Assembly: GCA_023433755.1 (NCBI GenBank)
Contig: JAEYUA010000266.1
Coordinates: forward strand, 1 to 6,775
Direction of reading: 5' to 3'
Source: Bacteroidota bacterium
Lineage (GTDB): Bacteria > Bacteroidota > Bacteroidia > Chitinophagales > Chitinophagaceae
DNA: 6,775 bases
Positions 1-6,056 of the stretch are shown here, one piece after another. A model generated the notes under the pieces. It was not told the origin of the DNA. It ran no database searches and saw only the letters and a list, made by a program, of their open reading frames with translations. How positions within the stretch are numbered: the stretch's first letter is position 1; each line of letters starts with the position of its first letter. The translations under genes were made by a program, and so were the position numbers.

Positions 1-1986
1 GCCTGTGATCCAGTATGATTTCCCCATGGCACCGTCATTGAGTTGCTGCGGACTAAAATAATATGCTTCCAAGCCGAATTTCAGTTTTTCCTCTATCTCA
101 TACATCAGCACATTATTTAGCCTGTGCCTTGCCGTGAGTGGCAGCCAGGATTCCACGTTATTATAATGCGAATTAGCATCTGTAAAAGTATATCCTACAA
201 AAAGCTTGAAATCGCCAAAGACCAGCTTCATGTTGGTCTCCATACCCTTTGTATCAATATGGCCATTTGCATTCACAAATTCCAGGAACCCACCGGGTAC
301 AAATGAAAGAATAAGCGGACGATTGAGCCTGGTATAAAAGAACATGTGGTTGATGGAAAAATTCACAGCGCCGATCCGGGTATTATAGTTAATATCCCAG
401 TTGCCCCCCAATGATCTTTCATTACTGGTAAGTGAGTGGTTGATGGGCAATACATTCCTGAACTGGATGCGTTCTGATTCTTCGGTGAAGACGGTTGGAG
501 TTTTATAACCCGCCCCGCCACCAAGGCGTGAAGTAAGTCTTGGTGAGATCCTGAACATAGCTGATACACGGGGCAAAAATTCAAAACCATATTGCTTTAC
601 ATAATCTCCTCTTACCCCTGCTTCCAGTGTGAACCGGTCTACAGGTGACCAGGCATTCTGCACAAACAATCCATACGTATTGTAATGATAATCCCTGCGC
701 GGACTAAAAGCCTGCTGTTTTTCCGCGAGATCATCTGTGAGTATATTGGCGCCAAAAACCCACTCTGCTTTCTGGCCATGATGGTTCCAGGTCAATTCTG
801 AAAATGATGATTGCTGCAAGGCTTCAAACCTGGCCGAAGGAACAAGAATGGTCCTATCGAAACGGGTATAGCTGTTTTTGAACTGGAGCGAGGAGTGCTC
901 TCCTGTACGATGGGCCAATCCAATTGTAGTGGTGATCCTACTTGTATTGTTTTCCTCAAAATAACCAGATCCGCCATTCTTGATGTAATCCATATTACCA
1001 CCGATACGGTCTTCACGAATGAAACTCACGCCTGCATCGGCTGTGGTGTTTTTGCCATAAAGGAAAAGACGGGGATGAATAGTGAGCCGGTTGGCTTTGG
1101 GGATGGCGGTGAAACCGATTTTAGCCGGATCATACGGAGCAGTGCTGTTGTGCGCAGCATAAACCGTTACACCTGACTTCCCGTAACGCTCACTATAAAA
1201 TCCACTCAAATCAAGACCGCCCGCGGTTGTACCATTAGCGATAAAGTCAAGTACTCGATTCTGTCCGGGTGTTTTGGAAATCAGGTTTACCAAACCGGCG
1301 ATGGCACCACCACCGTACAAAGTGGAAGCCGAACCTTTAATCACTTCCACCTGTTTCAGGTCTAACGGCGCTACCTGGAGAATGCTGAGTCCACCGGCAA
1401 AACCGGAATAGAGAGGATAACCATCACGAAGGATCTGGGTATACCTTCCATCGAGTCCCTGTATGCGGATGCCCGCATTGTAAGAAGTAGCTGAGGTCTG
1501 CTGCACCTGTATGCCTGTGCTTTCACTCAGCAGCATGCGGATATCACCCGGTTTCATATTGGCCTTTTCAGCCAGTTCCTCACCGGAAATTACTTCCATG
1601 CGTGTAGGTGTGTTGGCTATGGTGCGGCTGGTACGGGTAGTGGATATAATAATTTCATCTTCATGCCCGTGATCATGCTCATCTTCCTCCCGCAAATGCA
1701 TATCTATTATTAGGGTTTCTGTTCGTGGAAGGGTCACATCCATGGTAGTTTCCTCATAACCCACATAACTGATCCTGACCTGGTAACTGCCAGGTGGAAG
1801 ACTGGTAAAGCTAACTGTGCCCGCAGTATCGGCCATTGCTGTTTTACCTGTATTCATGATGTTAACATAGGCTTCAGGTAAGGGCAACCTGGTATCCGCA
1901 TCGCGGACCTGTATTTTAAGGGTGTGCTGCGCATGGCTCATAATACTAATAGCCATAAGCAGCACTGATATCATCAGATGCTTCAT
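1..1986 (-). CDS. TonB-dependent outer-membrane receptor, C-terminus cut by window edge
   Basis: The reading frame is open from the ATG at 1986 down to base 1, giving 662 codons without a stop; the rest of the beta-barrel lies outside the window. Residues 1-19 form a signal peptide ending SHA before Q20. Residues 23-98 are a carboxypeptidase-regulatory-like beta domain (LPLPEAYVNI, LPPGSYQVRISYVGY). Residues 99-111 are an acidic/His cluster. A TonB-box-like IIISTTRT follows (112-119), then the plug (about 121-240) with IQGLDGRYTQILRDG and VEVIKGSASTLYGGGAIAG (213-231). The remainder alternates aromatic and polar residues as barrel strands do. Such receptors import chelated metals, cobalamin or other ligands, powered by TonB-ExbBD. 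The type is FepA/BtuB/CirA-like rather than SusC-like, since no SusD is adjacent. It lies 42 bp after the Cys-rich small gene and is probably cotranscribed with it. The family call is firm; a metal-related substrate is inferred. Confidence 0.93.
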   Translation of the reverse strand, partial: MKHLMISVLLMAISIMSHAQHTLKIQVRDADTRLPLPEAYVNIMNTGKTAMADTAGTVSFTSLPPGSYQVRISYVGYEETTMDVTLPRTETLIIDMHLREEDEHDHGHEDEIIISTTRTSRTIANTPTRMEVISGEELAEKANMKPGDIRMLLSESTGIQVQQTSATSYNAGIRIQGLDGRYTQILRDGYPLYSGFAGGLSILQVAPLDLKQVEVIKGSASTLYGGGAIAGLVNLISKTPGQNRVLDFIANGTTAGGLDLSGFYSERYGKSGVTVYAAHNSTAPYDPAKIGFTAIPKANRLTIHPRLFLYGKNTTADAGVSFIREDRIGGNMDYIKNGGSGYFEENNTSRITTTIGLAHRTGEHSSLQFKNSYTRFDRTILVPSARFEALQQSSFSELTWNHHGQKAEWVFGANILTDDLAEKQQAFSPRRDYHYNTYGLFVQNAWSPVDRFTLEAGVRGDYVKQYGFEFLPRVSAMFRISPRLTSRLGGGAGYKTPTVFTEESERIQFRNVLPINHSLTSNERSLGGNWDINYNTRIGAVNFSINHMFFYTRLNRPLILSFVPGGFLEFVNANGHIDTKGMETNMKLVFGDFKLFVGYTFTDANSHYNNVESWLPLTARHRLNNVLMYEIEEKLKFGLEAYYFSPQQLNDGAMGKSYWITG
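1654..1692 (-). other. Acidic/His-rich cluster in the receptor, before the plug
   Basis: Receptor residues 99-111 read REEDEHDHGHEDE: eight acidic residues and three histidines in thirteen positions, with one more His at residue 97. It sits between the carboxypeptidase-regulatory-like domain and the TonB-box-like segment. The composition suits coordination of a divalent metal such as zinc, copper, nickel or cobalt on the periplasmic side. Metal binding is inferred from composition only; it could equally be a flexible acidic linker. Confidence 0.6.
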
Positions 1987-2028
1987 TGATAAGTTTTAAT
2001 TCCAGAAAAATATGTTGACCATAAAATT

Positions 2029-2340
2029 TCAGGACAACCTCGGAGGCTGGAAGCGGGGCCAGGTATAACCGGAAAATTTAAGAAGCTCCTGCCTGTTGAA
2101 ATGTAAAGTCTTTTTTTGTGGTATCACAAATGAAAACTGGAGCTGCGGGGTTGGAACAAGAGGGAAATGACAGGTAGTGCAGGAGAAAAACGGAGAACAA
2201 TTACCTTCCGGTTCTTTCGAATGGCCTTCCAGTTTCTGCTCTGCCTCACATTCATCGGTTTCGCAGCAGGGAATGAAACTGCCTGCCACCGTAATGAAAA
2301 ATAAGAATATGGCTAAAACCTGCTTCAATACTGCAAACAT
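2029..2340 (-). CDS. Small exported Cys-rich protein, DUF6660-like
   Basis: This 103-residue protein has a hydrophobic N-terminal segment (about residues 5-24) acting as a signal peptide or membrane anchor, then a short Cys-rich part. The six cysteines are at 25, 26, 31, 48, 54 and 57, in CCETDEC and CSPFFSCTTCH; His40 and His58 may add ligands. The C-terminus ends in RFQPPRLS. The CSPFxxCxxC core and the QPP-(R/K)-(L/I)-S tail match what I recall of the DUF6660 family, found in Bacteroidota beside TonB-dependent receptors and heavy-metal genes. No function is established for that family to my knowledge. There is no proper lipobox before Cys25 (the preceding residues are FIP), so a lipoprotein is unlikely. 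It is the first gene of a probable two-gene operon with the receptor. The start is supported by the position of the hydrophobic segment. A periplasmic metal-binding partner is an inference; the family assignment is from memory of the motif. Confidence 0.82.
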   Translation of the reverse strand: MFAVLKQVLAIFLFFITVAGSFIPCCETDECEAEQKLEGHSKEPEGNCSPFFSCTTCHFPLVPTPQLQFSFVIPQKKTLHFNRQELLKFSGYTWPRFQPPRLS

Positions 2341-2378
2341 ATCAAGTAAAAGTTATTGGCCAAAGCCCCACTGCCGGG

Positions 2379-2399
2379 CTTCCTGGTTTATCCCGGAAG
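2379..2399. repeat. Imperfect inverted repeat in presumed leader of leftward operon
   Basis: Arms CTTCCTGG (2379-2386) and CCCGGAAG (2392-2399) pair at seven of eight positions around a TTTAT spacer. If the leftward transcript starts near 2408, this lies in its untranslated leader, about 40-60 bases before the ATG. It could be a hairpin or a dimeric operator. With one mismatch and no conservation data, it may be chance. Confidence 0.35.
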
Positions 2400-2414
2400 A
2401 GGTCTTGAAATGTT

Positions 2415-2443
2415 CAAAACTCTTAACACTCTGGTAACTTCAA
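2415..2443 (-). promoter_or_regulatory. Candidate promoter for Cys-rich protein/receptor operon
   Basis: Read on the minus strand, a TTG (2443-2441) is followed after 18 bases by GAGTTTTG (2422-2415). That matches the Bacteroidetes -7 consensus TAnnTTTG except at the first base. The spacing equals that of the better promoter before the dehydrogenase gene. Transcription would begin near 2408, leaving a leader of about 68 bases. The imperfect -7 box makes this tentative. Confidence 0.35.
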
Positions 2444-2448
2444 CACCC

Positions 2449-2456
2449 TACATTTG
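2449..2456 (+). promoter_or_regulatory. Candidate Bacteroidetes -7 element for secreted nuclease gene
   Basis: TACATTTG fully matches the primary sigma factor -7 consensus TAnnTTTG of Bacteroidetes. It lies 82 bases before the ATG at 2539, predicting a leader of about 75 bases. The upstream -33 element is poor: the nearest candidate is TTA at 2423-2425, 23 bases away. The promoter may therefore be weak or activator-dependent. Confidence 0.45.
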
Positions 2457-2538
2457 CCCTTCTCCTCTGAAAGATCATCCTGGGTCCACTCCTTTGTAAG
2501 CTGTTAAAACAATCCCCGTAATTGAATCAATAAGTATT

Positions 2539-5500
2539 ATGAAGAAACATCTACATGTCTTCCTGGCCATGCTGTTCCTGTTATGCACCGCCATGGTTTC
2601 CGCCCAGAATTTTTCAGTGACCTACAATTTCAGTGGTGTAAACACCAGCTCTGGCCGCACTGATCCCACTACACCCCCTACTGCAACCGGTGTAAGCTTT
2701 GGCAGCTTTACAGCCGTGGGTTCAATGAGCGCCAATCCAAATGCGGGAGGACGCTTCAGCTTTACGAGCCAGTCTCTAGGTGCAACCAATGGTAGCGATG
2801 TGTTTACAGGTGGCCTTGATCCGGATAAATATTATACAGTTACCATTACACCGGAGACTTATTATACCCTGGATCTTTCTTCCATCATTTTTACTCTTCA
2901 ACGCTCAGGTACTGGTATCCGTCAGTATGCGGTCAGATCTAGTGTAGACGGTTTTGTCGCTAACCTTCCTGCAAGCACTGATCCAAGCAATACAAACTTG
3001 AGTGTTGTCGCCGGAAACATCTTCCAGGTAGCTGATGCCTCTACTTCTGCTAATAATGGGAATCAGATTACACTAAATGCAGGAAGCTTTACTAATCTTG
3101 CTGCTCCTGTTACCTTCCGCTTTTATGGATTTAATGCAGAGGCAAGTGGCGGAACCTTCAGCATTGATAATGTAAATTTTACCGGCTCGGCCACCATTTC
3201 ACCAACGGCACCCCAGCTTAACGTAACGCCTTCTTCACTGGGCTTCCCTGTTACTGCAATCTCCAGTACATCTGCAGCACTAAGCTATACGGTGACCGGG
3301 GAAAACCTAAGTGGACAGGTAGATCTAACCACTTCAGCACCTTATACCATTTCAACTGAAGAGAATGGAATTTATACAACCTCACTCAGCCTCCTGGCTG
3401 CTGATGTGGCTACCCCTAAAACCATTTATGTAAGATTCTCTCCTACCGCAACCGGGATGTTCAACAGTATCATCACACATAGCAGTACTGGTGCGGTTGA
3501 TGTGATTGTGAACACAAACGGACAGGGTATCGATCCTTCCGTACTTAGCTTTGATTTTAATGCCTGCGCCAATGGCGGTGCGCCTGGTTCTGGCTTCACA
3601 ACCTATAGTGTTACAGGCGCGCAGAACTGGACCTGCACCAGCTTCGGACGCGACGGTTCCAATGGTGTAAACATCAACGGTTATTCAGGCGGTCCGCAGG
3701 AAAACGATGACTGGCTGATCTCACCTCCTTTGAGCATTGGCTCACTCAACCTGCCGGTATTGCGCTTCTGGAGCCGTGGTGAATTTGCAGGCACCAGCCT
3801 TCAACTGCTGGTATCGACTGATTACAGCGGAACAGGTGATCCAAATAACGCTAACTGGACAGTACTTGAAGCTAACTTCCCGCCACTTACCAATACCTGG
3901 ACCATGAGCGACGGCATTAATTTATCAGCCTATAAAAATGCGCCGCAGGTATATATCGCATTCCGTTATATTTCTTCTGTAGAAGATGGTGCACCACGCT
4001 GGACTGTTGATGATGTGGACATCACTGACCGGTCAATGCTACTCAGTGTATTTCCATCTTCTGTTTCCTTTGGTGAAGCTTCAGAAGGAAGTTTTAGTCC
4101 AAGCAACCGAATCAGCCTGCAGTCATTTGGTTATGGTGATCTCACGATCTCTGCGCCGGTTAATTTCCAGGTATCAACTGACAGTCTAACCGGCTTTACA
4201 ACTTCCATTAATATTCCATTGGCAACCGCGGAAGCAGGAACGATCATTTACGCACGGTTTGCTCCCACCACCAAGGCTCTGAGTCTCCAGGGTAATATCA
4301 ATATCACAGGTACCGGGCTTGATTCAGCAACAGTTCTGCTTTCAGGAACTTCCTATCCCAAGGATGAAACTTTTGATGCGGGTACGTACAACCTCAGTTT
4401 CTTTGGTTCAAATCCAACCAATAACCCGACACCTCAAAAGATCGCTAAGCAATTGGCCAATATTGAAACGGTGATGGAAAGGTTGAACCTTGATATCATA
4501 GGTGTGCAGGAAGTGTCGAGCGATGTGGTATTCGATTCATTGGTGAACAGGCTTCCTCATCACAAAGGTTTTCTTTCTCCACGCTGGTCGTATTCATTTG
4601 AGGCACCAGATCCAAACTTCCCTCCGCAGAAGATCGGTTTCATCTATGACAGCACCACGGCAGTGCTGGTAGAAGAACGCGTGATGTTTGAAAGCATGTA
4701 TGACAGTGTGCGCAATGGCTACCCCGATAAACTGCCTTCTTATCCCGGCGGAACGCCACAGAGTTTCTGGGCTTCTGGCAGGCTTCCTTACATGGCAACC
4801 TTCAATGTTACCGTTGATGGCGCATCCAGAACAGTAAGAGTGGTGGTGATCCATGCCAAATCCGCATCAGACCAAAGCAGCTACAACCGCAGGATCTATG
4901 ATTTGCAGGTTTTAAAAGATTCTCTTGACACCTGGTATGCCGGGGATCATGTGATCATTCTCGGTGATTATAACGACCGTTTGGCCGGAACCATTTATGG
5001 TGGCAGCGGTGCTACATCTCCTTACAAACCATTTGTAGATGATAATGCTGATTACTCCGCGCTCACTTATGCGCTCGACCAGGCAGGCGCCACCAGCTTC
5101 ATTGGCGGAACAGGTCTGATCGATCATATTATTGTTACGAATGAATTCAATCCACTCTATATCGAAGGATCAACAACCATTGAAGATCCAAGGTCATATA
5201 TTTCAGGTTACAGTGCCACTACTGCATCCGACCATTTACCACTGTATGCCCGTTTCCTCTTTCCACAGGATGCGCCATTACCGGTAACATTCCTTGACTT
5301 CAATGCCCTGCCGCAGGGAAATAAAGTAAAGGTTTCATGGACCACAGCTACTGAAACCAACAACAGCCATTTTGTGATTGAGCGTTCCGCAGATGGATAT
5401 GTTTATTCCGCTATCGGCACAGTGGCCGGCCAGGTCAACAGTTCGGAGGTCAGTCATTATAATTTCATGGATTTGTCACCCTTCAATGGAACCAGCTATT

Positions 5501-5799
5501 ACAGGCTGAAACAGGTAGATGTGGATGGACAATTCAGTCATTCAAGAACTGCAAGAGTAGTGATGGGTAAAGCAGAAGTATTGAAACTTTCTCCCAATCC
5601 TTCACGCGGACTGCTGACCATTGAGCGCAGCAGCGGTGATCAATCGGTTGAGGTGAAAGTGGTGAATATGGCTGGATATCTTTTGTATAACAGGCAACAT
5701 TCTGGTAGCCAGTTCCAGGTAAATCTTTCCGCATTGCCGGCGGGTGTTTACCTGTTGAAGATCGGCGAAGAAAGCAGGCAGGTGATGATACAGAGATAG
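2539..5799 (+). CDS. T9SS-secreted multidomain nuclease/phosphodiesterase (EEP family)
   Basis: This 1086-residue protein begins with a signal peptide ending MVSA at residue 22. In order it has: an N-terminal beta-sandwich-like module (about 23-217) ending FSIDNVNFTG; an Ig-like module (226-330); a choice-of-anchor-J/cleaved-adhesin-like module (335-497) with ENDDWLISPPL; a second Ig-like module (500-606); the catalytic EEP domain (about 613-907); an Fn3-like module (914-1010) ending in YYRLKQVDVDG; and a T9SS type A sorting domain (1015-1086) with LSPNPSRG and LPAGVYLLKI. The metal-dependent active site looks complete: N618, E658 in GVQEV, R748, H772, D810 and N812 in LGDYND, D862, and the catalytic D898-H899 in SDHLP. 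EEP enzymes of this kind hydrolyse phosphodiesters in DNA, RNA or sometimes lipids. The sorting domain implies export through the outer membrane and surface attachment or release. Likely roles are degrading extracellular DNA or scavenging phosphate and nucleotides. It is monocistronic, with its own terminator. Catalytic family and export are firm; the actual substrate is unknown. Confidence 0.93.
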   Translation: MKKHLHVFLAMLFLLCTAMVSAQNFSVTYNFSGVNTSSGRTDPTTPPTATGVSFGSFTAVGSMSANPNAGGRFSFTSQSLGATNGSDVFTGGLDPDKYYTVTITPETYYTLDLSSIIFTLQRSGTGIRQYAVRSSVDGFVANLPASTDPSNTNLSVVAGNIFQVADASTSANNGNQITLNAGSFTNLAAPVTFRFYGFNAEASGGTFSIDNVNFTGSATISPTAPQLNVTPSSLGFPVTAISSTSAALSYTVTGENLSGQVDLTTSAPYTISTEENGIYTTSLSLLAADVATPKTIYVRFSPTATGMFNSIITHSSTGAVDVIVNTNGQGIDPSVLSFDFNACANGGAPGSGFTTYSVTGAQNWTCTSFGRDGSNGVNINGYSGGPQENDDWLISPPLSIGSLNLPVLRFWSRGEFAGTSLQLLVSTDYSGTGDPNNANWTVLEANFPPLTNTWTMSDGINLSAYKNAPQVYIAFRYISSVEDGAPRWTVDDVDITDRSMLLSVFPSSVSFGEASEGSFSPSNRISLQSFGYGDLTISAPVNFQVSTDSLTGFTTSINIPLATAEAGTIIYARFAPTTKALSLQGNINITGTGLDSATVLLSGTSYPKDETFDAGTYNLSFFGSNPTNNPTPQKIAKQLANIETVMERLNLDIIGVQEVSSDVVFDSLVNRLPHHKGFLSPRWSYSFEAPDPNFPPQKIGFIYDSTTAVLVEERVMFESMYDSVRNGYPDKLPSYPGGTPQSFWASGRLPYMATFNVTVDGASRTVRVVVIHAKSASDQSSYNRRIYDLQVLKDSLDTWYAGDHVIILGDYNDRLAGTIYGGSGATSPYKPFVDDNADYSALTYALDQAGATSFIGGTGLIDHIIVTNEFNPLYIEGSTTIEDPRSYISGYSATTASDHLPLYARFLFPQDAPLPVTFLDFNALPQGNKVKVSWTTATETNNSHFVIERSADGYVYSAIGTVAGQVNSSEVSHYNFMDLSPFNGTSYYRLKQVDVDGQFSHSRTARVVMGKAEVLKLSPNPSRGLLTIERSSGDQSVEVKVVNMAGYLLYNRQHSGSQFQVNLSALPAGVYLLKIGEESRQVMIQR
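5329..5796 (+). other. Fn3-like module and T9SS type A sorting domain of the nuclease
   Basis: The last 156 residues form the standard Bacteroidota export tail. An Fn3-like unit comes first (SWTTATETNNSHFVIERS, then YYRLKQVDVDG), followed by the C-terminal sorting domain, which starts around LKLSPNPSRG at residue 1015 and ends with a short basic tail. In known T9SS substrates this domain is recognised by the secretion machinery and often removed by PorU. The marked range opens at the conserved SWTTATETNN segment. Confidence 0.9.
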
Positions 5800-5835
5800 C
5801 CCCACTGAAATTCAAATTTTGCTTTTATATCGAAG

Positions 5836-5861
5836 AGCCCCTGCAACCAGGGGCTTTTTTT
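5836..5861 (+). terminator. Intrinsic terminator of the nuclease gene
   Basis: A perfect 8-bp stem, AGCCCCTG (5836-5843) with CAGGGGCT (5848-5855), closes a CAAC loop and runs into seven T residues (5855-5861). It begins 37 bases after the stop codon. On the minus strand no T-run follows the stem, so it works in the rightward direction only. It isolates the nuclease transcript from the dehydrogenase gene. Confidence 0.92.
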
Positions 5862-5888
5862 ATACATCATCTACCACCATTGCATCAA

Positions 5889-5902
5889 ATGATTTTCATC
5901 AG
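5889..5902. promoter_or_regulatory. Upstream FNR/CRP-like half of a tandem pair
   Basis: ATGAT-TTTC-ATCAG contains a perfect TGAT-N4-ATCA inverted repeat (5890-5901) and matches eight of the ten fixed positions of the FNR box TTGAT-N4-ATCAA. Its centre is 22 bp upstream of the next site, about two helical turns, so both would face the same side of the DNA. Confidence 0.4.
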
Positions 5903-5910
5903 AATCACGC

Positions 5911-5924
5911 TTGATTTTTATCAA
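5911..5924. promoter_or_regulatory. Perfect FNR-type box
   Basis: TTGAT-TTTT-ATCAA matches all ten fixed positions of the FNR-family consensus TTGAT-N4-ATCAA. Its centre (5917.5) lies about 63-66 bp before the predicted transcription start near 5981-5984, close to the usual place for an upstream (class I) activator site. The regulator would be a CRP/FNR-superfamily protein; which one, and what it senses, cannot be told. Chance occurrence in AT-rich DNA remains possible. Confidence 0.5.
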
Positions 5925-5948
5925 TGCTATTTCTTGCCCTAGCGCAAG

Positions 5949-5977
5949 TTGAGGCCATGGTTATTGAGTTAGCTTTG
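5949..5977 (+). promoter_or_regulatory. Bacteroidetes-type promoter of the dehydrogenase gene
   Basis: A -33 TTG (5949-5951) is followed after 18 bases by TAGCTTTG (5970-5977), a full match to the Bacteroidetes -7 consensus TAnnTTTG. Start of transcription is expected near 5981-5984, giving a leader of about 75 bases. It is the best promoter candidate in the window. Confidence 0.6.
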
Positions 5978-5987
5978 CATTATGCAA
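5975..5987. repeat. 13-bp perfect palindrome over the predicted start site
   Basis: TTGCAT-T-ATGCAA is a perfect inverted repeat with a single central base. It overlaps the last three bases of the -7 element and the predicted start site, a position where a bound dimer would block RNA polymerase. It could be a repressor operator, or chance. Confidence 0.4.
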
Positions 5988-6056
5988 TGAATGATACAGG
6001 CTGAATAAATCCAGCACTGAAAGAAAAATAATTTTCTCACCTAAAACAATTTTTAT

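Larger units (their letters stand above)
2341..2538. promoter_or_regulatory. Divergent intergenic region
   Basis: This 198-bp stretch separates the leftward Cys-rich/receptor operon from the rightward secreted nuclease gene. It has no coding potential of its own; the plus-strand frame that crosses it is a shadow of the small gene. It holds one promoter candidate for each direction, whose recognition regions overlap, and an imperfect inverted repeat in the presumed leader of the leftward transcript. No recognisable Shine-Dalgarno sequence precedes either start codon, as is common in Bacteroidota. Confidence 0.7.
5862..6056 (+). promoter_or_regulatory. Regulatory region upstream of the dehydrogenase gene
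   Basis: This 195-bp AT-rich stretch between the terminator and the dehydrogenase start has no coding potential. From left to right it holds two FNR/CRP-like inverted repeats, a -33/-7 promoter pair, a 13-bp palindrome across the predicted start site, and an A/T-rich leader of about 75 bases without a Shine-Dalgarno sequence. The individual sites are listed separately. Confidence 0.7.

Noticed and set aside
811..1176. Plus-strand open frame of 121 codons opposite the receptor gene
   Set aside because: It is antisense to the continuous, well-recognised TonB receptor frame and its translation has no family features.
1..1986. SusC-type glycan importer
   Set aside because: No SusD-like gene is adjacent, and the plug motifs and estimated size fit the smaller FepA/BtuB/CirA-like group.
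2260..2268. Lipoprotein signal at Cys25 of the small gene
   Set aside because: The residues before the Cys are FIP, which lacks the small residue at -1 and so does not fit a lipobox.
2356..2363. TTGGCCAA, an 8-bp palindrome 16 bp before the small gene
   Set aside because: Too short, does not extend outward, and matches no operator I can name; expected by chance.
2177..2437. Plus-strand open frame of 86 codons overlapping the small Cys-rich gene
   Set aside because: It runs opposite the Cys-rich exported protein, which has a signal peptide and family motifs; this frame has none and runs into the promoter region.
5534..5815. Minus-strand open frames opposite the T9SS sorting domain
   Set aside because: They are shadows of the strongly supported plus-strand sorting domain, with no domain features of their own.
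5836..5861. Possibility that the terminator is bidirectional
   Set aside because: The minus-strand reading of the stem is followed by CTTCG rather than a T-run, and no leftward gene ends there.
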